NCBI GenBank assembly: GCA_028277345.1
Contig: JANQGM010000040.1
Location: forward strand, 124,001 to 188,000
Reading direction: 5' to 3'
From: Candidatus Bipolaricaulota bacterium
GTDB taxonomy: Bacteria > Bipolaricaulota > Bipolaricaulia > UBA7950 > UBA9294
Length of the DNA: 64,000 nt
Shown: piece after piece, positions 54,822 through 63,503 of the stretch
Numbering within the stretch: position 1 is the stretch's first letter
How the letters are laid out: each line of letters starts with the position of its first letter
The notes under the pieces: model-generated
Told to the model about the DNA's origin: nothing
Seen by the model: only the letters and a program-made list of their open reading frames with translations
The model's database searches: none
Translations under genes and position numbers: made by a program

Positions 54822-54893
54822 TTCTTTCATAATCGTTTCCAGGTTTATCCATAGAACACGTCGCATTACGGGGTATTCTTTCATTAATCGTTA
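54822..54893 (+). repeat. Two near-identical 17-18 bp direct repeats between divergent genes
   Basis: TTCTTTCATAATCGTTT (54822-54838) and TTCTTTCATTAATCGTTA (54876-54893) recur 54 bp apart, about five helical turns, in the AT-rich gap between the lipoprotein gene and the small ribbon-helix-helix gene. The spacing and placement suggest an operator pair, perhaps for autoregulation. Confidence 0.55.
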
Positions 54894-54957
54894 ATTTGGG
54901 GCGATGAGAAGACATCGTCCCACATTGACTCAGACAAAACAGGAGGGGGTGAACTCC

Positions 54958-55131
54958 GTGGCCAGCAAAGAAATCCTGGATAAACTCTCCATCTATATCC
55001 CTCAAAGGAAGATGGAAGAAAAACCGGTCGAACGGCTGATCCAGTTAGGTGACAAGCGCGATCGCTCGATCAACTATCTGGTCGTTGACGCCATTCTCCA
55101 GTACTTGGAACGCGAAGAGAACAAGAGCTAA
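54958..55131 (+). CDS. Small ribbon-helix-helix (CopG-like) protein
   Basis: A 57-aa protein: a strand KLSIYIPQRK, then PVERLIQLGDKRDRSINYLVVDAILQYLEREE, matching the beta-helix-helix fold of CopG/MetJ-type DNA-binding proteins. GTG 54958 is preferred because AGGAGGGGG lies 8-11 nt upstream; the open frame from 54904 lacks a ribosome-binding site. It may bind the paired repeats upstream. A terminator hairpin follows. It could instead be the antitoxin of a pair, but no toxin gene is adjacent. Confidence 0.7.
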   Translation: MASKEILDKLSIYIPQRKMEEKPVERLIQLGDKRDRSINYLVVDAILQYLEREENKS

Positions 55132-55154
55132 CCTCCGTTAGCTTTCATACCATC

Positions 55155-55195
55155 GAAGCGAGCTAGGCACACTCCACGTGCAGCTCGCTTCTTTC
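55155..55195 (+). terminator. Terminator of the ribbon-helix-helix gene
   Basis: GAAGCGAGCT (55155-55164) pairs perfectly with AGCTCGCTTC (55182-55191), with inner GCAC/GTGC pairing, followed by TTT. It lies between convergent genes. Confidence 0.7.
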
Positions 55196-55224
55196 ATCCG
55201 ATCCGCCACACACCCGTTGACAAG

Positions 55225-56271
55225 TTACAGCAGAGCGCGAATGGCGCCGATATCCACATGATCGGAGATCATCGCTGTCAGCTTGTCGATTTGCGCTTCA
55301 TCTTCAGTGCGAAGCAGCGGTCGAATCCGCTCGACTTGCAGTGCCGTCGAATAGGTATCCCCTGAGACCAACAGCAATGGAATCCCTTGATCCGCCGCCT
55401 TGGCCACGATATTGGCCGGAGGAATGATGTCATTGGTCAAGACGATGCCCGCCGTTCCTTCGGTCTCCATCATGGCCAGGATCATGTCCGAGCGGTCCCC
55501 GCTGGTGATAACCAGCTTATCCGGATCGCTGATATGCGGATCGACAAGCGCCGCTCCCACCGACATCGCGCCGACCACGACGGATCGCACCCGATTCGAA
55601 AGCCCGGATTCGCCGGCCAACACCTTGGCGAACAGCTTATCCGCCACCGTCGCCAGCGAGAGGGTGGAGAATTCGGCCCGATGGGGAAGCACGCCAAGCA
55701 CGTTGACGCCGAGCTTCTCGATCTCAGGAAGATGCACGTCGCAGAAATCCTCCATCTGGACGACCTTGTTGATGATCACACCGCCGATCGTCGCTTCATC
55801 ATGCGTGACAAACCGATGGATGAAGGCAAGATCGTCCGCGATCTCGTTCTCTCCCCCTGACGCAAGAATGATGACGGGCGCGCCTGTTTCATGCGAGATG
55901 GTGAGGGGATCGAGGCAAACGGACGCACCGTAGGCAAGATCCTTTCCGCATTCCACGAATACGGCCTCCCGATCCGCGCCCACCTGTTCAAGAATGCGGT
56001 TGTACTCAGAGAAGATGGACGTCCGATCGTACATGTAACGAAGCTTGGAGTGATCGAAACCGATGCTGATCGTCTCCGGCTCTTCTCCCAACCCGAACAG
56101 CTGCGTCAACAACGAGGCATCGTAATCCCACAGACGTTTCTTACGGTAGAGGAATCGGTCACCAAGCGGCTTGAGGTACCCGAACCGCTTGCCCAGCAAC
56201 CGTGCCAGTGCTATGACTGTGCTTGTCTTTCCCGCGTCTTCGCGCGTCGAGGCCACGATGATCGATTTCAC
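55225..56271 (-). CDS. P-loop and DRTGG-domain protein (phosphotransacetylase N-terminal-like)
   Basis: A 348-aa protein. The N-terminus MKSIIVASTREDAGKTSTVIALARLLG is a dethiobiotin-synthetase-like P-loop. The middle has SIGFDHSKLRYMYD and GVIINKV, and the C-terminal part a DRTGG domain. This architecture equals the N-terminal half of bacterial phosphotransacetylase without its catalytic domain. Such stand-alone proteins occur beside acyl-CoA synthetase and acetate genes and probably sense or regulate acetyl-CoA flux, though the role is unproved. The start is GTG, 1 nt after the acyl-CoA synthetase stop, with its Shine-Dalgarno inside that gene. Confidence 0.78.
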   Translation of the reverse strand: MKSIIVASTREDAGKTSTVIALARLLGKRFGYLKPLGDRFLYRKKRLWDYDASLLTQLFGLGEEPETISIGFDHSKLRYMYDRTSIFSEYNRILEQVGADREAVFVECGKDLAYGASVCLDPLTISHETGAPVIILASGGENEIADDLAFIHRFVTHDEATIGGVIINKVVQMEDFCDVHLPEIEKLGVNVLGVLPHRAEFSTLSLATVADKLFAKVLAGESGLSNRVRSVVVGAMSVGAALVDPHISDPDKLVITSGDRSDMILAMMETEGTAGIVLTNDIIPPANIVAKAADQGIPLLLVSGDTYSTALQVERIRPLLRTEDEAQIDKLTAMISDHVDIGAIRALL

Positions 56272-56272
56272 G

Positions 56273-58378
56273 CTACCTCACCTCCTCGGTGTTCTGAAAC
56301 AAGATGCGGACATCCACCGCCATCGCCCCGTCTCCAAGATCGTAGGCAACGAGTGGATTAATCTCGATATCCGTCAGTTCTCTACATTGGTCCACCAGAT
56401 GACTCAGGGTGACAATGACGTCGGCAACGGCGTCCATATCCTTCCGCGCCTCACCGCGTACGCCGAGCAACAAGGGAAAGGATCGCAGTTCTGCCAGCAT
56501 CTGCAACGCCATCGCCCGGTCCACCGGTGCCGCCCGGAAGGCAACGTCCTTCATGACTTCCACATAGATACCGCCCAGTCCCGCCATCACTGTGGGGCCG
56601 AATGAGGGATCTTGCCGGGCGCCGATGATGATCTCGACCCCTGATCGCACCATCTCAGCGACTTCGACGCCCTCGATCTTGGCGTCCCGCTTGTATGCCC
56701 GACAGGATCGCAGGATCGCCTGATAGGCGTCGATGACCTCATCCTTCGATTCCAAGTCAAGTGCCACGCCACCGGCATCGGATTTGTGAATGATATCTTT
56801 GGAAACCACCTTCAGGACGACGGGATAGCCGATCGTCTCCGCCGCTTCGACGGCATCCCTCAGATTTCCGGCAACCGTCGAACGCGGCATGGTCATCCCA
56901 AGTGATTTCGCGACAGCGGCTGCCTCGTCCGCCAGCAGGAACCCGCGGCCTTCACGCCCCGCCTCCGCCAAGATCTCCCGGATTGGCGCTGTCGGAAGCG
57001 CGGGAGCGGACGGATCGAGTGCCGGGGCCCGATGAACCCGCCATGACCGATAAAGAACGCCCAAGCACGACACTGCTTCATAGACATTGGCAAAGACGGG
57101 AATGCCCTCAGCGCGCAACTCGCGCACAAGCGCTTCGATTTTCGCCCCGCCGAACAGTGTGAACACAATCGGTTTTTTCTCCTGGTAGCGGGCATAGGTT
57201 TCTCGTAACAGTTCGCCGAACTGCTCGGTGTCAAAGAGAGCGGTTTCACAGTACAGGGCGATCACCGAGTGCATGCGGGGCTCGACGAGCGCAGCGTCCA
57301 AGGCCTTCTGGTAATCGTCGGCCGAGGCCTGTCCCGTCAAGTCGACCGGATTCTTGGATGAGCCGAAGTCCGGCATCACCGGAGCGAAGGCATCGTGCAG
57401 GCACTTCTGATCGTCGAACAGGGCCACATCGTGTTTCTCGCATGCATCAGTGGCCATGACGCCGATGCCGCCGCCGTTGGTAACGATCACAGCGTCCTTG
57501 CCGTCCGGTGTCGGCGCCGTCGCCAGGTATTGCACCCAATGGAAAGCGTCTTGCACGCTTTCCGCCCTCAACGCACCGCACTGTTTCATGACGGCGTCGA
57601 AGACCTCATCCGCGCCGGCCAGCGATCCCGTATGCGAGGCCGCCGCCATCGCGCCGCGTTTGGATCGTCCGGATTTGATGACGACGACGTGCTTGCGGCG
57701 CGTGACCCAACGCAACGTCTGCTCGAGGCGATCCCCGTTTTTGACGCCTTCGATATAGAGCAGGATGACGCGCGTCCGGTCATCCCTTCCCAAATACTCC
57801 AGCAAATCGGCTTCATCCACATCGGACTTATTTCCCACCGACACGACAGCCGAGAGCCCAAGGGATTCGGCCGCTGTCTTACCGATCATGGCGATCCCAA
57901 GCGCGCCGCTCTGCGTCACGATGGCAACATGGCCAGGAAGAATGCCGCTGGGACCGAAGGTCGCGTTCATCGACGCGACATCGGAATAGACGCCGAACAC
58001 GTTGGGCCCAAGGATGCGCATACCGTACTTGCGGGCTTCGTCGACGATCCGGTTCTCCTCGTCCAAGTTCCCGATTTCGGAGAACCCCGAGCTGATGATT
58101 ACCACGTGCTTCACGCCTTTGCGACCGCATTCCACGACTGCATCGAACACGAATCGCGCGGGAATCGCGACAACGGCGACATCGATGTCCACGTCGGCCC
58201 CATCGAGAGACGAGACCATGGGCAGTCCGAGCACCTCGCCGCCCTTGGGGTTAATCGGAATGATCGTTCCCTCATAGCCGCCGATCTGGAGGTTCTCGAC
58301 AATGCGATAGCCGATCTTCGCCGCATTCGCGGATGCCCCAAAGACGGCAATACTGCGGGGTTCGAAGAGACGTTTCAT
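56273..58378 (-). CDS. Acyl-CoA synthetase, NDP-forming (acetate-CoA ligase, ADP-forming), fused alpha-beta
   Basis: A 701-aa fused enzyme that interconverts acyl-CoA + ADP + Pi and carboxylate + ATP + CoA, the energy-conserving acetate step in many anaerobes. The CoA-binding Rossmann domain starts LFEPRSIAVFGASANAAKIGY. The ligase-CoA region has the phosphohistidine loop AASHTGSLAGADEVF, and the C-terminal ATP-grasp domain has GYPVVLKVVSKDIIHKSDAGG. ATG 58378 gives the standard N-terminus; the upstream 25 codons overlap the CoA-transferase gene. It sits between the CoA-transferase and DRTGG genes in one operon. Confidence 0.93.
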   Translation of the reverse strand: MKRLFEPRSIAVFGASANAAKIGYRIVENLQIGGYEGTIIPINPKGGEVLGLPMVSSLDGADVDIDVAVVAIPARFVFDAVVECGRKGVKHVVIISSGFSEIGNLDEENRIVDEARKYGMRILGPNVFGVYSDVASMNATFGPSGILPGHVAIVTQSGALGIAMIGKTAAESLGLSAVVSVGNKSDVDEADLLEYLGRDDRTRVILLYIEGVKNGDRLEQTLRWVTRRKHVVVIKSGRSKRGAMAAASHTGSLAGADEVFDAVMKQCGALRAESVQDAFHWVQYLATAPTPDGKDAVIVTNGGGIGVMATDACEKHDVALFDDQKCLHDAFAPVMPDFGSSKNPVDLTGQASADDYQKALDAALVEPRMHSVIALYCETALFDTEQFGELLRETYARYQEKKPIVFTLFGGAKIEALVRELRAEGIPVFANVYEAVSCLGVLYRSWRVHRAPALDPSAPALPTAPIREILAEAGREGRGFLLADEAAAVAKSLGMTMPRSTVAGNLRDAVEAAETIGYPVVLKVVSKDIIHKSDAGGVALDLESKDEVIDAYQAILRSCRAYKRDAKIEGVEVAEMVRSGVEIIIGARQDPSFGPTVMAGLGGIYVEVMKDVAFRAAPVDRAMALQMLAELRSFPLLLGVRGEARKDMDAVADVIVTLSHLVDQCRELTDIEINPLVAYDLGDGAMAVDVRILFQNTEEVR

Positions 58379-58403
58379 GTCAGCCGCCCGCTCGCTCGCC
58401 CTG

Positions 58404-60305
58404 TCAGAACAGCATTCGCAGCTCATAGACGCCAGCACCTCGTTTCTTCTCAATGGTGAATCCGGCCGATTCGAATAAATGCATCATGGTCAGATTGTCC
58501 ACCAGCACCTCGGCGCGAAATCCCAATAATCCCGCCCGTTTGGCCAACAGTGTCACATAGTCCAGCAGTTCAGTTCCAATTCCGCGCTTCTGATAATCGT
58601 CTCGAACGACCAAGGCCACCTCAGCGGTGTGCGATTCGGGTTCGATTCCATACTGCGCCACGCCGACAACCGTACGAACGCTCTCTGCCTCTTCGATGGC
58701 CAGGATCACCATCTCCATCGAATAATCGATCACCACGAACTCCTGAAGCCGTTCGTGCGGCATGTCCTTGCGGGCGGAGATAAACCGCTGATACACCGAG
58801 CGATCGGAGAGCGAATAGAAGAAGTCCTTGAGCAACGGCTCGTCGGAAATACGAACCGGCCGCAACAAGATCTCAAGCCCGCTCCTCACCGTACGGTAGG
58901 TTTCGAGGGACTCCGGATACTCGCCTCGCTTTCCGGGGACAAAGGCTTGATCCGCATAGATCAGGTTTCTCGCCTTGGCCTGCCTCAGCAACTCGGCACG
59001 GAACGAGGGATGTGCAATGCGGATAAGCTCCATGGCCCGTTCGCGCAGGTTCTTGCCATGTAGATAAGCGATACCGTATTCCGTGACCACATAGTGCACA
59101 TCGCTTCTCGTCAGCGTCACGCCCGCGCTCGCCCCCAACTGAGGAACGATTCTCGATACGTCACCGTTTCGTGCCGTTGAGGGAAGCACGAGCACCGATT
59201 TGCCCTCAGGCGCCAGCACGGCTCCACGCATGAAGTCCGGCTGACCGCCCACACCGCTGTAGACGGCAGCGCCCAGTGATTCCGCCGTCGCTTGTCCCGT
59301 GAGGTCAATCTCCAACGCGGAATTGATGGCCGTCATCTTTCGGATGCGGCTGATCACGGCGGGGTTATTCGTGTAGTCAACGGCGCGAAAGGCAATGGCC
59401 GGGTTGTCGTCCAAATACGCGTAGGTGTCCCGGGACCCCATACAAAACGCAGCCACCGTTTTGTGGCGGTCCACAGACTTCTGCGTATTATCGATCACAC
59501 CGGTTCGCATGAGGTCGACAATGCCATCGCTGATCAGCTCAGTATGCACTCCGAGGTGCTTCTTCTCGCTCAACCGAGCCAAGATCGCATCGGGAATGCG
59601 GCCATAGCCCACTTGAATTGTCGCGCCATCTTCCACCAAGCGAGAGACGTACCCGCCAATCCGGTCCGCGACGTCATCGGGGACATCGGCCGAGTATTCC
59701 AGCAAGGGCTCGTCAACGAAAAGCGCGTAATCGATCTCAGAAAGATGCACAAAGCTATCCCCATGCGTTCGCGGCATCGATGGATTGATCTGGCAAATCA
59801 CCGTTCGCGCGCAATCGACAGCCGTTCGTACAATGTCGACACTGATGCCCAGGCTGACGTAACCGTGATCGTCGGGCAGCGACGTTTGCACCAAGGCGAC
59901 GTCAATGGGAATGACGCCGCTGGACAGGAGCCCGGGAACTTGGGAAAGAAACATCGGCGTGTAATCGGCGGAGCCCTCATTGACTGCATCCCGTGTCGGC
60001 CCACTGACAAAGAACGAATTCAAGCGGAAGTTGCGTTTGACATCGTCGCCCAAATAGGGATTGACGCCCAGCGTCCAGACATGCAACACTTCGGCATCAA
60101 AGAAGGCCTTGGGATGCGTCTGTGTGTACGTCACCAACTCACTGACCAGAGATTGAGGATAGCCGCACCCCGTACCGATAAAGATTCGGTCTCCGCGATG
60201 GATGGAGGAAAACGCCTGATCCGAGGGCACAAAGATCCCGGGGTAGTTCGCCTGCAATTGACTCAACACCGCGTTCGGCCGATCAGCCGACGTCTCCGGG
60301 GACAT
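58404..60305 (-). CDS. Acetyl-CoA hydrolase/transferase fused to a GNAT acetyltransferase domain
   Basis: A 633-aa two-domain protein. Residues roughly 1-430 are an acetyl-CoA hydrolase/4-hydroxybutyrate CoA-transferase-type domain, with SALEIDLTGQATAESLG, GVGGQPDFMRGA and the C-terminal YVVTEYGIAYLHGKNLRERA. The last 170 residues or so are a GNAT domain (LLRPVRISDEPLLKDFFYSLS, VRDDYQKRGIGTELL for acetyl-CoA). CoA-transferase-GNAT fusions exist, but the pairing here with a nearby ADP-forming acyl-CoA synthetase suggests regulation by acetylation. I prefer ATG 60305, 3 nt after GAGGAGG; a GTG at 60341 after GAGG is an alternative. Confidence 0.88.
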   Translation of the reverse strand: MSPETSADRPNAVLSQLQANYPGIFVPSDQAFSSIHRGDRIFIGTGCGYPQSLVSELVTYTQTHPKAFFDAEVLHVWTLGVNPYLGDDVKRNFRLNSFFVSGPTRDAVNEGSADYTPMFLSQVPGLLSSGVIPIDVALVQTSLPDDHGYVSLGISVDIVRTAVDCARTVICQINPSMPRTHGDSFVHLSEIDYALFVDEPLLEYSADVPDDVADRIGGYVSRLVEDGATIQVGYGRIPDAILARLSEKKHLGVHTELISDGIVDLMRTGVIDNTQKSVDRHKTVAAFCMGSRDTYAYLDDNPAIAFRAVDYTNNPAVISRIRKMTAINSALEIDLTGQATAESLGAAVYSGVGGQPDFMRGAVLAPEGKSVLVLPSTARNGDVSRIVPQLGASAGVTLTRSDVHYVVTEYGIAYLHGKNLRERAMELIRIAHPSFRAELLRQAKARNLIYADQAFVPGKRGEYPESLETYRTVRSGLEILLRPVRISDEPLLKDFFYSLSDRSVYQRFISARKDMPHERLQEFVVIDYSMEMVILAIEEAESVRTVVGVAQYGIEPESHTAEVALVVRDDYQKRGIGTELLDYVTLLAKRAGLLGFRAEVLVDNLTMMHLFESAGFTIEKKRGAGVYELRMLF

Positions 60306-60385
60306 GTCCCTCCTCGAGCGGGAAGTGCGAATTTCAGACACTTTCCTCGCTCATCGGCCCTCTACACAGGGTCGAAAAGCGCCCT

Positions 60386-60414
60386 ATTCTCACCAAAGGG
60401 CATGCCGCAATCAA
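60386..60414 (-). promoter_or_regulatory. Promoter of the acyl-CoA cassette
   Basis: Minus-strand TTGATT (60414-60409), 17-bp spacer, GAGAAT (60391-60386), upstream of the CoA-transferase-GNAT gene. Confidence 0.5.
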
Positions 60415-60749
60415 GCGCAATACGGTTGCTGAGGCGGGATCGCGGCGGAAGGGGCGAATCCAGAGGCGGTTGCCCGTTCCTCAAGCGCGCCGTGCTAGCG
60501 GACACCGGACACTTCCGCCGCAGTCCACAAGGAGGTGACACGGTCTCGCGTTCGCTGTGCACCACCCGGAGCAACCCAACGAACGTGATGTCGATTACTG
60601 TCATTACCTATCAAACCGATTAACGCGACAACGCCCATCCCATCCGTCTCCTTGTCGGGGGTCATCGCGCACGTCCTGAACAGCCAGTTGACCGCCGCCG
60701 GCCTTGGGATTGGATTCTCGTCGCGATTTCGCTTTCTCCGGCTGCCCCG

Positions 60750-60755
60750 TATAAT
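60750..60755 (+). promoter_or_regulatory. -10 box of the phosphodiesterase gene, predicted leaderless
   Basis: TATAAT ends 8 nt before ATG 60764 and no Shine-Dalgarno is present. The -35 region is weak (TTTCGC). Confidence 0.55.
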
Positions 60756-60763
60756 CCCCATCT

Positions 60764-62014
60764 ATGAATGCGCACGCGATCGAGCAACGCCATATGGAGC
60801 GTGAGAATCCGTTTCAGCGTGGCCTGGATGTCGTGTTTCCGGACTATGCGGACTTTTGCATATCCAATATCCCGGGCATGATCGAGACAGCCCTGGGGAC
60901 AACAGAAGCTGGGGCCTCCCTGACAGCCTTGAACGCTGCCGTGGATGCCTATGACAAGATCGTGCTTCTCGTCTTGGATGGATTCGGCTACCGCAAGGCG
61001 CAATCGCTTTTTGAGTGTATGCCTGAAAGCGCGATCAGGCGCCTTGGAGAAAAAGGGCGGCTGATTCCGCTGACCTCCGTCTATCCATCCACCACCGTTT
61101 CCGCACTCACGTCGCTGGGAACGGGACTGTCTCCGCTGGAGCATGGCATGATCGGCTACCGCCTCTATCTGAGCGAAATCGCCGCCATCACCAACATGAT
61201 TCGCTTTACCTCCCACGGCAACTCCCGTCCGGACTCGGCATTTGCGTTGGGATTGGACCCCGAAACGTTGATTCCGGGGCCCACGCTTCATGGACGACTG
61301 GTTGAGAAGGGCGTTTCCGCCCATGCTCTGCTGCCCCACCACATCGCCTCCAGCGGACTCTCGACCGCCCTGTACCGCGGCTGCTCCGTGATTCATTCCG
61401 CCGTCAGCTTTCCGGACATGTTGGTCAAGACGCGCCATTTGCTCAGTCAAGCGACAGGGAAGACGTTCCTTTCCCTTTATTGGCCGAGTTTGGACACAAC
61501 AGCGCACGTTCTCGGCCCGGATTCCGAATCCTATACCGCCGAATTCTGTGCGATTGATGAGGCCATTCGGCGAGAGCTCATCGGGCATGCGGACGACACG
61601 TTGTTCATCGTCACAGCCGATCACGGGTTCGTCACCATGCAGCCCTCCGACTATATCCCACTTGATGCCGTTGTTGATGTCGGCCGCGCGTTGCTCATGT
61701 TACCTGTCGGCGAACCCCGCGCTTCCTACCTGTTCACACGAGATGGGGGTCAGGAGGTCATTCGCGAAGCTTTCGTGGAAGCACGTCGCGACGGCCTCAT
61801 TTGCCTCGATTCCCATGAACTCGTTGCATCCGGTTTGCTCGGCCGCGGACAACCGCATCCTGAGATTGGCAACCGGATCGGGCAACTCGCTGTACTGAGC
61901 ACGGGATCCGCCGGCATCGATCAAGCCTATCCCGATGGGGTGACATTGCGCGGCATGCACGGAGGACTGACGGCCGATGAAATGTTGGTCCCGCTGATCG
62001 TCTCTCCGCTCTAG
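60764..62014 (+). CDS. Alkaline-phosphatase-superfamily phosphodiesterase/nucleotide pyrophosphatase
   Basis: A 416-aa predicted phosphodiesterase. Metal-site and nucleophile motifs in order: LLVLDGFGYRKAQ (Asp), PSTTVSALTSLGTG (Thr nucleophile), WPSLDTTAHVLGP (Asp and His), VTADHGF (Asp-His) and GMHGGLTADEM (His). This matches the type I phosphodiesterase/nucleotide pyrophosphatase family. No signal peptide is obvious, so it is probably cytoplasmic. It begins a probable operon with the cupin gene (27-nt gap) and mnmA. Substrate unknown. Confidence 0.83.
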   Translation: MNAHAIEQRHMERENPFQRGLDVVFPDYADFCISNIPGMIETALGTTEAGASLTALNAAVDAYDKIVLLVLDGFGYRKAQSLFECMPESAIRRLGEKGRLIPLTSVYPSTTVSALTSLGTGLSPLEHGMIGYRLYLSEIAAITNMIRFTSHGNSRPDSAFALGLDPETLIPGPTLHGRLVEKGVSAHALLPHHIASSGLSTALYRGCSVIHSAVSFPDMLVKTRHLLSQATGKTFLSLYWPSLDTTAHVLGPDSESYTAEFCAIDEAIRRELIGHADDTLFIVTADHGFVTMQPSDYIPLDAVVDVGRALLMLPVGEPRASYLFTRDGGQEVIREAFVEARRDGLICLDSHELVASGLLGRGQPHPEIGNRIGQLAVLSTGSAGIDQAYPDGVTLRGMHGGLTADEMLVPLIVSPL

Positions 62015-62041
62015 GAATTACGGTTCGAGGAAGGAGCATCC

Positions 62042-62398
62042 ATGATCAAGGTCGGACAAAGTATGAACGTTGAACCCCGCGTTTATCACGACGGGAAGAA
62101 GGTCAAGCACGTTGAGAAGCGCGTCCTCGTTGGGCCCAATGACAACGCCCCCAACTTTTCCATGCGTCGGTTCACCGTTGGGACTGGCGGATGCAGCCCC
62201 TATCACACCCACCCGTGGGAGCACGAAGTCTACGTGCTATCGGGCGAAGGCGCCGTCGTGCATGCCGATGGCGAAGTCGCGGTCTCCGCTGGAGATTTCG
62301 CCTTCGTACCCCCGAACGAGGAACATCAATTCGTCAACCGAGGCGACGGGATCTTCGAGTTTCTGTGCGTGGTCCCCTTGGATGGTGAAGACGGCTAA
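62042..62398 (+). CDS. Cupin-domain protein
   Basis: A 118-aa single-cupin protein with motif 1 YHTHPWEHEVYVLSGEG and motif 2 FAFVPPNEEHQFVNRG; the metal-binding His/Glu set is complete. Small cupins range from enzymes to binding proteins, and function is unassigned. It starts 27 nt after the phosphodiesterase and abuts mnmA with no gap. AAGGAG lies upstream of the ATG. Confidence 0.88.
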   Translation: MIKVGQSMNVEPRVYHDGKKVKHVEKRVLVGPNDNAPNFSMRRFTVGTGGCSPYHTHPWEHEVYVLSGEGAVVHADGEVAVSAGDFAFVPPNEEHQFVNRGDGIFEFLCVVPLDGEDG

Positions 62399-63472
62399 AT
62401 GAATCCCCGCCGTTCGCTTGTCTGCCTCAGCGGAGGCGTCGACAGCACCGTTGCCGCCTTCCTACTCAAGGAGCGCGGCGATGATGTTTCCTCGATCACC
62501 TTCTGGTTCTGGTCGTTTCCCGGCGCTCCCGATTACGCGGGGAAGACCAAATGCTGCGCCTTGGATACCGCCGCGCTGGCCGCTCAAGAAGTCGGCATTC
62601 CGCATCGAGAAGTCGACGCGAGCCAGGAGTTCCACGAGAAGGTTCTCACGGACTATGTCGCCCGCTATGGGCGAGGGGAGACGCCCAATCCCTGTGGCCG
62701 GTGCAATCGGCATCTGCGCTTCGGCTATGCGCTCCGCGTCGCGCGCGAAGGCGGATTCGACGTCGTGGTCACCGGACATCACGTTCGCAAGGTTCAGCTT
62801 GAGGATGGATCCTACACCCTCGCACGCGGTGCAGATCCGAACAAGGATCAAACCTATTTCCTGTACGGCCTCAGCCAGGAGGACCTCGCGCACCTCGAGT
62901 TCCCGGTTGGAGAACTGACCAAGGCCGAGGTCTACGACATCGCCCAACGCGCCGAACTGACGGCGGCTCAGCTTCCCGAATCCCAGGACCTTTGCTTCGC
63001 CGTCGCCGGGGAGACCTCGTTCCTATTCCCTCCGGAGGCCTTTGCTCCCGGACCCATCCTAGACATAGCAGGGGCACAGCTCGGCACCCACAATGGGCTT
63101 CCCAACTTCACTGTAGGTCAACGGCGCGGACTGGGCATCGCCGCCAGTCAGCCCCTGTTCGTGATCGACATCGATCCATCGAGGAATGCGCTCATCGTCG
63201 GACCGGATGACGCCCTGCTTCGTCGCGAACTCACGGCCTATGAAGCCAGCTATCTCACGGGGAAGGCGCCCGAAGACGGCTCCCCCGTCAATGTCAAGAT
63301 TCGGTACCGATCCCCCGCCGTGCCCGCAATCTTCCGGCGGCTTGATAACCATCGCTTCCGCGTTGACTTCGCCGCCCCACAGCGCGCCATCACGCCGGGG
63401 CAACTGGCCGTACTCTACGACGGAGATCATCTGTTGGGCGGAGGCACCATCGAGCGGCCGACCGTTTCCTAA
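62399..63472 (+). CDS. mnmA: tRNA-specific 2-thiouridylase MnmA
   Basis: A 357-aa enzyme that forms 2-thiouridine at U34 of tRNA-Lys, -Glu and -Gln with sulfur from a persulfide relay. The PP-loop SGGVDS is at 11-16, the catalytic cysteines are Cys99 (NPCGRCN) and Cys199 (ESQDLCF), and FTVGQRRGLGI in the central domain is diagnostic. It abuts the cupin stop, so it is co-transcribed, and is followed by tRNA-Ser 31 nt later. The degenerate PP-loop protein at 35462 is a distant relative. Confidence 0.95.
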   Translation: MNPRRSLVCLSGGVDSTVAAFLLKERGDDVSSITFWFWSFPGAPDYAGKTKCCALDTAALAAQEVGIPHREVDASQEFHEKVLTDYVARYGRGETPNPCGRCNRHLRFGYALRVAREGGFDVVVTGHHVRKVQLEDGSYTLARGADPNKDQTYFLYGLSQEDLAHLEFPVGELTKAEVYDIAQRAELTAAQLPESQDLCFAVAGETSFLFPPEAFAPGPILDIAGAQLGTHNGLPNFTVGQRRGLGIAASQPLFVIDIDPSRNALIVGPDDALLRRELTAYEASYLTGKAPEDGSPVNVKIRYRSPAVPAIFRRLDNHRFRVDFAAPQRAITPGQLAVLYDGDHLLGGGTIERPTVS

Positions 63473-63486
63473 GCCCGGCGAGCGCG

Positions 63487-63492
63487 TATAAT
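63487..63492 (+). promoter_or_regulatory. -10 box of tRNA-Ser(UGA)
   Basis: Perfect TATAAT 11 nt before the tRNA 5' end. The -35 (GTTTCC) is weak. Confidence 0.55.
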
Positions 63493-63503
63493 CGAGTCCA
63501 ACA

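Larger units (their letters stand above)
60342..60763. other. 422-bp divergent intergenic region
   Basis: It carries a minus-strand promoter and, at its right end, the plus-strand -10 of the phosphodiesterase gene. Between them (about 60420-60740) I see no convincing gene; small open frames on both strands lack ribosome-binding sites. The minus strand contains a GGGTGGTGC segment reminiscent of T-box antiterminators, but the conserved ACCGCG is missing. Confidence 0.5.

Noticed and set aside
57395-58459. 354-codon plus-strand open frame opposite the acyl-CoA synthetase
   Set aside because: Low-complexity His/Arg/Asp composition typical of an antisense frame in G+C-rich DNA, and the opposite strand is a well-conserved enzyme.
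59292-60623. 443-codon plus-strand open frame opposite the CoA-transferase-GNAT gene
   Set aside because: Same antisense signature, no recognisable motif; the minus-strand enzyme explains the region.
60495-60761. T-box-like GGGTGGTGC segment and an 88-codon frame on the minus strand
   Set aside because: The conserved T-box ACCGCG is absent and no specifier stem is apparent; the frame overlaps a promoter and has no ribosome-binding site.
60662-61624. Minus-strand open frame opposite the phosphodiesterase gene
   Set aside because: Arg/Gln/Gly-rich antisense frame without a family match or ribosome site.
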